Below are positions 7,044 to 15,624 of a stretch of 64,000 nucleotides of DNA, one piece after another; positions within the stretch are counted from its first letter, which is position 1; every line of letters starts with the position of its first letter. The stretch covers positions 62,001 through 126,000 of the forward strand of contig JAAEZT010000003.1 in assembly GCA_018222765.1 (NCBI GenBank), written 5' to 3'. The notes below the pieces were generated by a model, which did not search any database, was not told the DNA's origin, and was given only the letters and a program-made list of their open reading frames with translations. This stretch comes from a bacterium. Its GTDB lineage: Bacteria > Verrucomicrobiota > Verrucomicrobiia > Verrucomicrobiales > Akkermansiaceae. The position numbers were made by a program, and so were the translations under genes.

Positions 7044-8327
7044 CTACCACTTGGCCACAACGGACTGAATCACATCGAGAGTGTCATCGATGTCCGCAGC
7101 CGAGTGTTCGCGGGAGATAAAGCCGGTCTCATACGGACTCGGAGCCAAATAAACCCCTTGCTCCAAACATCCCCAGAAGAGCTTTTTGAAGATTGAAAAA
7201 TCCTGCTTTGTCACCGTATCAACATTCACAATTTCCTCATCGAGGAAGAAGAGACAGAACATCGAACCGACCTGATTCACGCGATTCGGAATTCCTTTCT
7301 CATTGAAGATCCTTCGCAAGCCCTCCGCCATTTGCGAACCCACTTCGGAGAGGTATTGGTAAGCATTGGTTCGTTCGAGTTCACGAAGTTGAGTCAGTCC
7401 CGCAATCATCGCGAGAGGGTTTCCACTCAAAGTTCCCGCCTGATACACCGGACCGTCGGGTGCAAGCATGTCCATGATGTCAGCTCTGCCTCCAAAAGCT
7501 CCCACCGGCAATCCTCCACCGATCACTTTCCCCATCGCGGTGAGATCTGGATCGAAATTCTCCAACTCCTGCACGCCGCCTTTCGCAAGACGGAAGCCCG
7601 TCATCACCTCATCGAAGATCACAAGCGCTCCGTGCTTTCGGGTGATCTCACGAATCAATTTTAAATAGCCTTCACGCGGAAAGACCAGCCCGGCATTGGC
7701 GGGATAGGATTCCACAATCACTGCCGCGATCTGCTCACCATATTGATGAAAAACCTCCTCGAGTCGCTCCACATTATTATAAGGCAGCGTGATCGTTTCA
7801 TTGGCAAAGCTCTGCGGCACTCCTGCCGAATCCGGCTCGCCACACGTCAGTGCGCCTGATCCTGCCGCCACCAAAAGAGAATCAGCGTGGCCGTGATAAC
7901 AGCCCTCGAATTTCACAATCTTGTCCCGCCCGGTAAATCCCCGCGCCAGGCGAATTGCGGACATTGTGGCCTCCGTTCCGGAATTCACCATGCGCACTTT
8001 CTCCACCGAGGGCACCCACTCATTAATGATCATCGCCATCTCGACCTCTTGCGGATTGGGAATTCCATAGGAAATACCGTCCTTGGAGGCCTCATGAATT
8101 GCGCTCGTGAGCACAATCGGAGCATGCCCGAGAATATTCGGGCCCCAAGACCCCACATAATCGATGTAGTGCTTCCCATCAACGTCTTCGATCCGGGAAC
8201 CCTTCGCGCGTCTCACAAAAAAGGGGTCTCCATCGACGTTCCGGAACGCTCTGACCGGAGAATTCACCCCTCCGGGAATCAGGGTTTTGGCCTTGGCGAA
8301 TAACTTTTGGGATAATGATCCGGTCAC
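7044..8327 (-). CDS. hemL: Glutamate-1-semialdehyde 2,1-aminomutase
   Basis: A PLP-dependent class III aminotransferase-fold enzyme of C5 tetrapyrrole synthesis, converting glutamate-1-semialdehyde to 5-aminolevulinate. Family marks visible are L-I-P-G-G-V-N-S-P-V-R-A-F at the N-terminus, the substrate loop S-W-G-P-N-I-L-G-H, N-S-G-T-E-A, the PLP-phosphate region, F-D-E-V-M-T-G-F-R and the Schiff-base lysine in G-K-V-I-G-G-G-L-P-V-G-A. GTG 8327 gives 427 residues, the usual length; an upstream GTG at 8393 would add 22 residues not typical of the family. No Shine-Dalgarno sequence is obvious at either start. Confidence 0.93.
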   Translation of the reverse strand: MTGSLSQKLFAKAKTLIPGGVNSPVRAFRNVDGDPFFVRRAKGSRIEDVDGKHYIDYVGSWGPNILGHAPIVLTSAIHEASKDGISYGIPNPQEVEMAMIINEWVPSVEKVRMVNSGTEATMSAIRLARGFTGRDKIVKFEGCYHGHADSLLVAAGSGALTCGEPDSAGVPQSFANETITLPYNNVERLEEVFHQYGEQIAAVIVESYPANAGLVFPREGYLKLIREITRKHGALVIFDEVMTGFRLAKGGVQELENFDPDLTAMGKVIGGGLPVGAFGGRADIMDMLAPDGPVYQAGTLSGNPLAMIAGLTQLRELERTNAYQYLSEVGSQMAEGLRRIFNEKGIPNRVNQVGSMFCLFFLDEEIVNVDTVTKQDFSIFKKLFWGCLEQGVYLAPSPYETGFISREHSAADIDDTLDVIQSVVAKW

Positions 8328-8446
8328 GGGAGGAGCTTGGATGAGAATATCCGATGCGCGAATGCAAAAAGCTCGAATACGATCACTTTGCACTTCGTCA
8401 GAGAATTATCGACAAGTTCATAAATAAAGATTACATTGTAAACACC

Positions 8447-9133
8447 ATGAAAGTTTTAGCCCTCCTCGCCTTCACCCTGCCCGCGGCGGCTCTTCCTCAC
8501 AAGTTAGAGCCCGATATCGTCTACACGGAGGAATTTGCCCCCGAAGGCATCACCCTCAGGGTCATCAAGCCGGGCTATGTCTTTGAGTCCAAAAAAGGTG
8601 GGCGGAAATACGGATCCCTCAAGGAAGGCACCAAGGCCGAACTCGTTTCATTCACCGAGAAAGCCTATTACATTCGCGGAAAACGCAGTAACGGCGAAGG
8701 AGTTTCCGGATGGGTTACTCCTGCCGCCTTTTCCTCCAAGGAGCCCGACTTCATCAAAAAACTCAAAGCCGTCCACACCCGCCAACTTACCGTGCGCCAG
8801 CTGATCGAAGACAAGGAAATTGCCCTCGGTATGACTCCCGAGGAAGTCTCCAAGGTCCTCGGCGAGCCCACCAAAACCACCCTCCGCCGAACCGCCAAAG
8901 GCCAAACCCAGGTCTGGGAGTTTCTCGAGGAGGAAATTCAAAAACACTACGCCACCATCCGTGACCCCTACACCGGCGCCTACTTCCGCCGATACACACA
9001 CTCCACCACCGAGGAAAAATCCAAGAAGGTTATCGAATTCGAGAACGGCTATGTCAGCACCACCGAGTTCAGCGAGCAGACCAAAAAAGTCCGCCCCAAG
9101 ATAATCACCGCGCCGATCATTTTCTCTTGGTAA
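8447..9133 (+). CDS. Exported SH3-like/BamE-like (SmpA-OmlA) domain protein
   Basis: 228 residues from ATG 8447, with a Sec signal peptide (M-K-V-L-A-L-L-A-F..., cleavage near A-A-A-L-P). Residues about 40-90 look like a bacterial SH3-type domain (V-F-E-S-K-K-G-G-R-K, Y-Y-I-R-G-K, G-W-V-T). Residues about 130-215 hold a BamE/OmlA-like motif, G-M-T-P-E-E-V-x-x-V-L-G-E-P-T-K-T, then W-E-F. These domains bind envelope partners or peptidoglycan; no specific partner can be named. An upstream ATG at 8354 is unlikely because it would bury the signal peptide. It diverges from hemL; TTACATTGTAA at 8431-8441 lies in the short promoter region. Confidence 0.7.
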   Translation: MKVLALLAFTLPAAALPHKLEPDIVYTEEFAPEGITLRVIKPGYVFESKKGGRKYGSLKEGTKAELVSFTEKAYYIRGKRSNGEGVSGWVTPAAFSSKEPDFIKKLKAVHTRQLTVRQLIEDKEIALGMTPEEVSKVLGEPTKTTLRRTAKGQTQVWEFLEEEIQKHYATIRDPYTGAYFRRYTHSTTEEKSKKVIEFENGYVSTTEFSEQTKKVRPKIITAPIIFSW

Positions 9134-9258
9134 GCAGTCGCTCCGCTTCCATCTTCCTTCGTCGCAAAACCGACAAACTCAGGCCCATGTGAAAACAAAG
9201 GGCCATTTTTTGCGTTCCCATCATACCGTCTCCCAACGCAGTAATTTTCCAACGTCTC

Positions 9259-10701
9259 ATGAAAAAAATTCTCTCCCTGTCCCTCGCTTTCCTCAGCCTC
9301 GCCTTCGCGGGACTTCTCTCCGCCAAAGACTCCAAGCCCAACTTCGTCTTCCTCCTCGTCGATGACCTCGGTCTGGGCGACTTCGGATGTTACGGTGCGA
9401 AGTTTTACGAGACCCCACACATCGACAAGCTCGCCGCGGACGGCATGCTCTTCACCAATGGATACGCTGCCTGCACTGTGTGCTCGCCCAGCCGCGCGGC
9501 CATCCTCAGCGGATGCTACCCCGCCCGTCTGAAACTCACCGACTGGATCACCGGCCACAAAAAACCCTTCGCCAAGCTCTCCGTTCCCAAGTGGGAAACG
9601 CGCATCGACCACAAACGTGTCCTCCTTCCCGAAGCCCTCAAGGAGGCCGGCTACGCCACCGCCTTCTTTGGCAAATGGCACCTTATGCCCATCGGCCAGC
9701 CCGACTTCGATAAGCACTACCCCACAAGTCACGGATTCGACATCAACGTCGGCGGCCGCGAGTGGGGCCAGCCCAAAGGAAAGGGGAAATACTTCTCTCC
9801 CTTCGGCATGCCCGGCCTCGACGATGGCAAACCCGGCGACTTCCTCACCGACAAGCTCACCGATGCCGCCGTCGATTTTCTCGAAAAGAAACAGGACGAA
9901 CCCTTCCTCCTCTACTTTTCCTACTATACTATTCACGGCCCGGTGATGGCACCCCCCGCTCTGGTTAAAAAATACACCGAGAAAGCCAAAACCTTCGATA
10001 ATGCAAAAAACGAACACCTCGAACCACGCCGTGCCGGCATGGTCGAAGCCCTCGACAACAGTGTGGGCCGCCTCGTCGCCAAACTCGATGAACTTGGCAT
10101 TGCCGAGAACACCGTGATCATCCTCACCGGAGACAACGGCGGAAACTACGACACCACCACCGCCGGACTCAAAGGTTTCAAAGGCTTCTCTCACGAAGGC
10201 GGCGTCCGCGAGCCCTTCGTCGTGAAGTGGCCCGCCAAAATCACGCCAAAATCCACCTGTTCCGAAATGGTCATCGGCACCGACTTCTACCCGACCATGC
10301 TCGAAGCCGCTGGCCTCCCCGCCCGCCCCGATCAACACCCTGACGGCGTGAGCCTCCTCTCTCTCCTCAATGGGAAAAATAAACTCAAGCGCGACACCCT
10401 CTACTGGCACTACCCGCACTACCACCGCACCATGCCCTACGGAGCGATCCGCGAAAAGAACTGGAAGCTCATCGAGTTCTACGAAGAAGGAGACCTGGAA
10501 CTCTACGATCTCGCCAACGATCCCCAAGAAAAGAACAACCTTGCCACAAAGAACCCGAAGAAGGCGCAGGAATTACTTGCCAAATTCAAAGCCTGGAAAA
10601 AATCCGTAGACGCCCAAGCCATGGCTCCCAACCCCAACTACGACCCCAACCGGGCAAAGGGACGAGCCAAGAAGCCGAAGAAAAAGAAGACCACCAAATG
10701 A
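9259..10701 (+). CDS. Exported type I sulfatase (formylglycine-dependent)
   Basis: 480 residues with a Sec signal peptide (1-22). Metal ligands are in L-L-V-D-D-L, and the active-site consensus is C75-S-P-S-R79, whose cysteine is oxidised to formylglycine in active enzymes. G-K-W-H-L follows near residue 135, and a second metal site G-D-N-G-G lies near 290. A Lys-rich tail (K-K-P-K-K-K-K) ends the protein. It resembles the arylsulfatase A-type enzymes that Planctomycetota and Verrucomicrobiota use on sulfated polysaccharides. It converges with the DUF5916 gene. The substrate is unknown, and no maturation enzyme is encoded in this window. Confidence 0.92.
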   Translation: MKKILSLSLAFLSLAFAGLLSAKDSKPNFVFLLVDDLGLGDFGCYGAKFYETPHIDKLAADGMLFTNGYAACTVCSPSRAAILSGCYPARLKLTDWITGHKKPFAKLSVPKWETRIDHKRVLLPEALKEAGYATAFFGKWHLMPIGQPDFDKHYPTSHGFDINVGGREWGQPKGKGKYFSPFGMPGLDDGKPGDFLTDKLTDAAVDFLEKKQDEPFLLYFSYYTIHGPVMAPPALVKKYTEKAKTFDNAKNEHLEPRRAGMVEALDNSVGRLVAKLDELGIAENTVIILTGDNGGNYDTTTAGLKGFKGFSHEGGVREPFVVKWPAKITPKSTCSEMVIGTDFYPTMLEAAGLPARPDQHPDGVSLLSLLNGKNKLKRDTLYWHYPHYHRTMPYGAIREKNWKLIEFYEEGDLELYDLANDPQEKNNLATKNPKKAQELLAKFKAWKKSVDAQAMAPNPNYDPNRAKGRAKKPKKKKTTK

Positions 10702-10726
10702 TCTTCGATCCAATTCCGGGGGGCGC

Positions 10727-12880
10727 CTAAAACCTCCACGTCCATCCCACCTTTGCGACGGCCTCCCGTCCGACGCTTTCATAGCGTCTTTCCGCACCCA
10801 CTTTTGCCAAGCTCTGGTTTACCACTAAGTAAACGTCACTCCCCGGCTTCACCGTCCACCGCACCCGCCCGTTGAGGCCAACTTCCTCAGAAACGTTGTC
10901 GTATTGCACGTCACCGGTCAGCAGCAAATTGCTCGTCGGCGTCCATTGCACCGCGCTGTTGACCACAAGGGTATGGAAATCGCCTCCCGGCAGTTGATGC
11001 CAGGCATTGGCTGCCGAAATTCGGGTGGCCCAGTCCGGGCCGGGCTTCCAAAAGACATTCAATTCGACCTCCTGTCTTTGCCCGCCCAAATATTCTCCGG
11101 CACTGGCCTCCAACTCACCTCCCCACTCCCACGACGAGGGCGTTTCGATCCCGCCAAATAGTTTCGTGCTCCGGTAATCTCCCACCGGAACCACTACCCC
11201 ATCCGAAATTTCGAAATCCTCAAGAAAGCGCTCCCATTCGTGCTCGATTCCAAACTGAATCTCGCCACCTCCCTTGCGCTCGAAAGTCACATCAAATTCA
11301 TATTCTTCCGAGAGAATTTCCCAGTCCAGATCTGCATCAAACCCCGCCGAAAAATCAAAATCAATTTCATTCCATCGACTCCCTTCCGGCTCCGTTTCAT
11401 AGGAAAAAAACGAAGTGAATTCATAAATCCCCGGTCGCCTCACAAAGCCCATCGCTGGATCCAAATCCTCTCCCACCCGCTGGAGCCCCACCCGCATGTA
11501 GATTGGGTTGTTCGGATAAATCCCCGTCAATCCCCAGCCATAATCTTCCACCCCTTCATTCTCGGTCTGCATGTACCACCCAATCAACTCCCCCGTCTTC
11601 GCTTCTTGTCCCTGAAATCGGCTATCCTTCAAGTGGAAATCCAAACCATAAGTTCGCGCCGAACCATTTCCCCTCGGATCACCGTCCGTCACAATCGCCC
11701 CCACGGTTGACTCCCCAAAAAGATCGTAAGTCACTCGTCCTGCAAACACTTCATCCGCCAGCAAGGAACCCTTGTCTTCCAGGCCCACTCCCAGCAAGCC
11801 AAGATTCCACTTCCCGATTTTCCCGGTCAACTTCGCGCCCATCTCGATCGGCACCCGCTCCCCATCCCCAGACAATCCAATCGTGCGTGAATGAAAAGGC
11901 AGCGGACTACGACGAATCCCCCCATATCGGAAATATCGCGCATCCTCCAAAAAGAAGGAACGCTTCTCCGGAAAAAATATCGGAAAGCGAGTCGTGTTGA
12001 CCACCCGCTCATCCACTTCCGTGTTTGCAAAATCCGTCTGCCAAGTCCACGTCGCCGTCAACGACGGCGTGATGCGGTAAAACAGATCCATCGAGGGCTC
12101 GAGTTCCGTTGTCACCGACCCGTTCTCGTCCTCCCTCCAGCGCGCAACCGCCGTCGGACGCGCATCTAAACCCAAACCCGTCTTCAACTCCCGCATCCCC
12201 GTGATCCGACCCGCTCCCTCTAACGCATACAGCGACTTCTGCCTCGTCGCCGAAGCCCAACGCAACTTCTCCTCCCTCCGCCGAATTACCCGCTCGATAT
12301 TAAATCCCCAGCTCTCTTGGTTGGGCTCAAAGGAAATACTTCGAAAAGGAATTTCCACCTCCGCCACCCAACCGTCCGCTGTCACCCGCGTCTTGGCCTC
12401 CCAAATACAATCCCATTCCATCTCAGGCCGGTTTCCCGCCCGTACAATCCCGTCACCCAGACTCCCGCCCGCCGCGATCCCAAAAAAGTATCCCTCCGTC
12501 CCCCGTGCAAAGGGATCAATGACAATTCGCAAGCGATCATCTCCCGACCCCGTCGAGTCCCTCCGTCGGTCCCGTGCGAGCACTCCCGCCGGCGTTCCGT
12601 CAAAACAAGTCACTCCCAAATAAAGCGCCTCGTCCGTCCGCATTAAACGAACCTCCGTCCGCTCCGACGGCTTGGCGCCCTCACGCGGTTCAACTTGCCC
12701 CAGATTCGAAATCGTCGCTGCCCGCCCCCATTCCGCTTCATTCAGAACCCCGTCAATCTTCGGCTTCTCCCCAACCCGCTGGGGCTTCACCACATGCTGC
12801 CCCAGCCCGGCCCCCATCATTCCAAGCGAAAGCATCACCACGATCCTCCCCGCCTTATTGACTACAAAGCTCACACTCAT
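10727..12880 (-). CDS. Outer-membrane DUF5916 protein with N-terminal CBM9-like domain
   Basis: About 717 residues from ATG 12880, which gives a Sec signal peptide (S-F-V-V-N-K-A-G-R-I-V-V-M); an upstream start at 12973 would add residues overlapping a cytochrome remnant. Residues about 35-200 resemble a family 9 carbohydrate-binding domain (P-K-I-D-G-V-L-N-E-A-E-W, then Y-L-G-V-T-C-F-D). From about 210 comes the DUF5916 region (F-P-E-K-R-S-F-F-L-E-D), followed by alternating amphipathic strands and a final W-T-W-R-F, the aromatic terminus of an outer-membrane beta barrel. The function of DUF5916 is unknown. Position beside a sulfatase suggests glycan contact or uptake. Confidence 0.82.
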   Translation of the reverse strand: MSVSFVVNKAGRIVVMLSLGMMGAGLGQHVVKPQRVGEKPKIDGVLNEAEWGRAATISNLGQVEPREGAKPSERTEVRLMRTDEALYLGVTCFDGTPAGVLARDRRRDSTGSGDDRLRIVIDPFARGTEGYFFGIAAGGSLGDGIVRAGNRPEMEWDCIWEAKTRVTADGWVAEVEIPFRSISFEPNQESWGFNIERVIRRREEKLRWASATRQKSLYALEGAGRITGMRELKTGLGLDARPTAVARWREDENGSVTTELEPSMDLFYRITPSLTATWTWQTDFANTEVDERVVNTTRFPIFFPEKRSFFLEDARYFRYGGIRRSPLPFHSRTIGLSGDGERVPIEMGAKLTGKIGKWNLGLLGVGLEDKGSLLADEVFAGRVTYDLFGESTVGAIVTDGDPRGNGSARTYGLDFHLKDSRFQGQEAKTGELIGWYMQTENEGVEDYGWGLTGIYPNNPIYMRVGLQRVGEDLDPAMGFVRRPGIYEFTSFFSYETEPEGSRWNEIDFDFSAGFDADLDWEILSEEYEFDVTFERKGGGEIQFGIEHEWERFLEDFEISDGVVVPVGDYRSTKLFGGIETPSSWEWGGELEASAGEYLGGQRQEVELNVFWKPGPDWATRISAANAWHQLPGGDFHTLVVNSAVQWTPTSNLLLTGDVQYDNVSEEVGLNGRVRWTVKPGSDVYLVVNQSLAKVGAERRYESVGREAVAKVGWTWRF

Positions 12881-12908
12881 CCTTTCGTCAGCCCCCACAG
12901 AAACCAAA

Positions 12909-13115
12909 TTGCTAATCCCCCTTTTAATTCCCCTAGTCATGGCAATCGTCACAATAGAAATAAAGTAAATCATCCACCTGCTTGGCCACCTTGAGGCTCA
13001 ACTTGCCCTCTGGCTCATCAGCCAATGCCAACGAAATAAAAATAGGGCAAAAAAGAAGCCAAAGAAGTCGCATCAGGCAGGGATTAAGAAAAAGCATGAG
13101 CCAAAGCCATCTCAT
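12909..13115 (-). pseudogene. Truncated exported cytochrome (PSCyt1-like) head with clustered stop codons
   Basis: A 60-codon frame gives a signal peptide (best start ATG 13073 or 13115), then K-V-A-K-Q-V-D-D-L-L-Y-F-Y-C-D-D-C-H-D with a C-x-x-C-H heme motif, and stops at TAG 12933-12935. The frame after the stop still keeps register with intact relatives in this window: G two codons later, K-G-D at +4 to +6 after that, interrupted by TAG, TAA and TAG. In the intact DUF1592 protein at 20220-22589 the same stretch reads C-F-D-C-H-G-D-G-S-M-K-G-D. This is the N-terminal end of a cytochrome gene inactivated by nonsense changes and then deleted by the neighbouring gene. Confidence 0.65.
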
Positions 13116-13210
13116 TTACGCCCCACCACAAGTATTCTGTCAGAGACCGACATCCACCCTGACCTCTCAAATTCCTCGTAGTCATCTTCCATCTGTGCCA
13201 AACTCGTTAC

Positions 13211-13711
13211 ATGTCAGATGAATCATCGCGAACAGACCTCTTGTGGGAAACGATTCAGCAAAAGGAAGATTACCCTATTTTCAGGCTTTGCTATCTCAGT
13301 AAGCCCACCAAACCCTTCACGGCTGAGGTTCTCGACGATATCGAGAGCAAATCGATCATAGCCAACAATGAGCGTGACGTCACCGGTCTCCTGATTGTCA
13401 ACGATGACCGGATTCTTCAGATTCTCGAAGGAGCCGAAGACTCGGTCCGAAAACTCTATACCAAGATCGAAGCTGACAGCCGCCACACCATGCTCAAGTT
13501 GGTCTCTGCCGTGGAAGACGAAGTGCGCCTCCTCTATAAATGGAGCATGGTCGTCCGGGGGTTGGCCGGAACTCCCACGAAATTATTGGAACAGTTCACT
13601 CAAGTCTACGATGAACTCTTGGCCGCCGAGCCACAGGCAGAAATCTCCATTGATCATGTCGATCTCTTCCGGGAAATCGCTCTCTTCGATACTCTCCCGA
13701 AGAAGGTTTGA
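13211..13711 (+). CDS. BLUF-domain blue-light receptor
   Basis: 166 residues with the BLUF (sensor of blue light using FAD) domain at about 23-120. All key positions match the spacing of AppA: Y28 (flavin hydrogen-bond tyrosine), N52, Q70 in I-L-Q-I-L-E-G, and W111 and M113 in Y-K-W-S-M. R-D-V-T-G-L-L and D-S-R-H are further signatures. Photoexcited FAD rearranges the Tyr-Gln network and changes partner binding. No GGDEF, EAL or cyclase domain is attached; about 45 residues follow the domain, as in short BLUF proteins that act through a separate partner. Neighbours give no partner. The first 22 residues are an unusual N-terminal extension. Confidence 0.9.
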   Translation: MSDESSRTDLLWETIQQKEDYPIFRLCYLSKPTKPFTAEVLDDIESKSIIANNERDVTGLLIVNDDRILQILEGAEDSVRKLYTKIEADSRHTMLKLVSAVEDEVRLLYKWSMVVRGLAGTPTKLLEQFTQVYDELLAAEPQAEISIDHVDLFREIALFDTLPKKV

Positions 13712-13777
13712 GAAAGGTGACACCCGCCATGCTCGCCAAATCAACTGGGAAGGGCGTTTTTTAGAATCCGATGAGGA

Positions 13778-13981
13778 TTACTTGGGAGCACACTCTTTTG
13801 CCACTTTGGCAGGGTACTTCAGCTTCTCGCGAACCTCTTTGGGGTTCATGGCAGCCACGGTCGCTTCATCCATCCCTAAAGCGACAAGACGCTTCCGATG
13901 GTCGTTTTGACGTTTGTTTCTCGCTGAATTCGACTTTGTGGGACGATTTCTGTTTTTGTTACGCGCTTGTGTTGAGGCCAT
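13778..13981 (-). CDS. Small basic protein of unknown function
   Basis: 67 residues, very rich in Arg, Lys and Asn in the first half (N-K-N-R-N-R-P-T-K-S-N-S-A-R-N-K-R-Q), followed by a helical part with V-A-A-M-N-P-K-E-V-R-E-K-L-K. There is no signal peptide or membrane segment. A GGA-containing stretch 14-17 bases upstream of the ATG may help translation. The charge pattern suggests nucleic acid or ribosome binding, but no family is recognised. It converges with the BLUF gene. It is short enough that a chance ORF cannot be excluded, though the biased composition and the ATG start favour a real gene. Confidence 0.5.
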   Translation of the reverse strand: MASTQARNKNRNRPTKSNSARNKRQNDHRKRLVALGMDEATVAAMNPKEVREKLKYPAKVAKECAPK

Positions 13982-14056
13982 GATGGTATTTTTTTCCTAG
14001 CTAGAAGAAAAGTTCCTACTGATTGGCTAGGTCAATCTCAAGAACGCGGCCTATGT

Positions 14057-14256
14057 AGGTTCGATGGAGGCCCCGGTCAACTGGAATTCTGGCTCAAGCG
14101 GGCTGTAATCAAGGCGATTGATCCGCGTAGTCTCCTCAACGGGCGCTGGGAACCGGGACACATCCTGAGAATTTTGCAATCACGAGCACTCTTCAAGCAA
14201 AGAGCCGGATGGGGAAAGACACTGCCCCCGGGGACCTACTGCAGAATCTTTTTGAT
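14057..14256 (+). pseudogene. Fragment of a molybdenum hydroxylase large subunit (IorB/aldehyde oxidase type)
   Basis: An open frame without a credible start reads Q-L-E-F-W-L-K-R, then D-P-R-S-L-L-N, I-L-R-I-L-Q-S-R-A and A-G-W-G-K-T-L-P-P-G-T-Y-C-R-I. The last part resembles the A-G-W-G-x-P-L-P-x-G-x-x-R-G-I segment of isoquinoline 1-oxidoreductase/aldehyde dehydrogenase molybdopterin subunits, where D-P-x-E-F and a helix precede it at this distance. The rest of the roughly 700-residue protein is missing, and the frame runs into the convergent SGNH gene. I read it as a relic; homology is by motif only. Confidence 0.5.
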
Positions 14257-15372
14257 CACCGGCTCGATTCCATCGGCCATTTTCATAAAGCCAAGATCGG
14301 TTGGGTGAACGCCATCAACTGTGCATTCGTCGGCATCCTCTCCGAGAAGCGTTCCTCCATCGAGGAAATGGATGTTGGCATCCCCTCCCGCTCGCCGGGC
14401 CTTCACAAAGTCAGCCTGAAATTTCGCCCGGGCCTGAACCGCGGCGAGTTGAGGACGCCCGAATAATTCGCCCGCATAGCGGATCTTGGAAATGATGAGG
14501 ATGGGAATGTCTTTGTCCTGAGCACGAAGGAGATCCACAAATGGCCCAAGTGTTTGCCGAATTGATTCTCCGGCGTTGGCCTCGTAGTCGAGGACGATGA
14601 GCTTCTTCCGATCGATCTGATTAATAAGCTTTGCCAAAGCCGGCTCGCCTCTGCCATTGCCGGAGAAACCGAGGTTTACAAATTCCCTATTCAAGCGACG
14701 ACTGAGGATATTGGTGTAGGCCATGCCCGGACGCGCGGCGCATCCACCTTGCGTGATCGAAGTTCCATAAACAACAATCGGACCGTCATCCACATACGGT
14801 AAGGGAGAGGCAATCGTCGCGCCCGCCGCCACACCGACCTCAACGGACTCGACGCCATTGTAGAGCGGGAAATTCAAAGTGAGGTGGCGCATACTTTTCG
14901 TGCTATTTACGAGCGTCACTTCATAGTCCTTGGCCTGCGCGCTAAATCTGGCAGTGGCAAGGTAGCGTTGCTTCAAGGGGCCGCCGACATAGAGATCGAA
15001 GCCGCTCTGCCCGGTCGCGGGCATATGATACATCCCGGACACCTGACGCAGCTTCACCCTCAGCAAAACTTTGGGGCTATCCGACTGAAACTGAATCTGC
15101 CCGCCCGCCGTTGAATTCGCCAGGCTGTCAACGGCTCCGCGAATCGGCCACTGTGGTTTCACCGGCAACCTGCGATAAACCTTGTCCCCGCCAATCCAAG
15201 GGAACCCGACGAGTCGAAACGGTGCAGCGCGCGGATCAAACCAAGCGATCCCTTTCGAATCCGCCTTTTCCAAGGTCATGTTTGGATCAAGCTTTTCGAT
15301 ATCGATTTCCTGAGCCCGGAGGATTGAGCCGGACATCGAAAGGCAAAGAGCGAGAGAGAAGAGGTATTTCAT
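14236..15372 (-). CDS. Exported SGNH/GDSL-family hydrolase
   Basis: 378 residues from ATG 15372 with a Sec signal peptide (cleavage near L-R-A-Q). An N-terminal beta domain (about 40-190) precedes the SGNH fold. Block I is Y-G-T-S205-I-T-Q-G-G with the nucleophile serine, block III is the G-F-S-G-N239-G loop, and block V is D-G-V-H-P-T-D near 350. The family includes carbohydrate acetyl-esterases and lipases; the two-domain arrangement resembles exported esterases that remove acetyl groups from polysaccharides. An upstream start at 15417 would put 15 hydrophilic residues before the signal peptide. Single gene, substrate unknown. Confidence 0.87.
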   Translation of the reverse strand: MKYLFSLALCLSMSGSILRAQEIDIEKLDPNMTLEKADSKGIAWFDPRAAPFRLVGFPWIGGDKVYRRLPVKPQWPIRGAVDSLANSTAGGQIQFQSDSPKVLLRVKLRQVSGMYHMPATGQSGFDLYVGGPLKQRYLATARFSAQAKDYEVTLVNSTKSMRHLTLNFPLYNGVESVEVGVAAGATIASPLPYVDDGPIVVYGTSITQGGCAARPGMAYTNILSRRLNREFVNLGFSGNGRGEPALAKLINQIDRKKLIVLDYEANAGESIRQTLGPFVDLLRAQDKDIPILIISKIRYAGELFGRPQLAAVQARAKFQADFVKARRAGGDANIHFLDGGTLLGEDADECTVDGVHPTDLGFMKMADGIEPVIKKILQ

Positions 15373-15624
15373 GGGATATTGAAGACTAACTTTGGAGCTC
15401 TGGCGATCACTGAACAATCCCTTCCAGCCTGTCTTGGGGCTTTCCGATGATCACTTCTGAAACCTTCATTGTTTCAATGATTCTAGGACAACTCATCGTC
15501 AGCCCAAAGCATTGAATCACCCCGTCTAGGATCCAGGGAGCCGATAAGGGTCAAAATTGGCAGGGTAATCCTCTCACCAATCTGATCGGCAAATGGCCGT
15601 TTCGGTGATTGCCCCTTTGGAAAG

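Noticed and set aside
9049-10527. A 492-codon open frame on the minus strand, opposite the first sulfatase
   Set aside because: It is the shadow of the sulfatase reading frame: no domain, repetitive Val/Gly/Glu composition, and the plus-strand gene has a full set of catalytic motifs.
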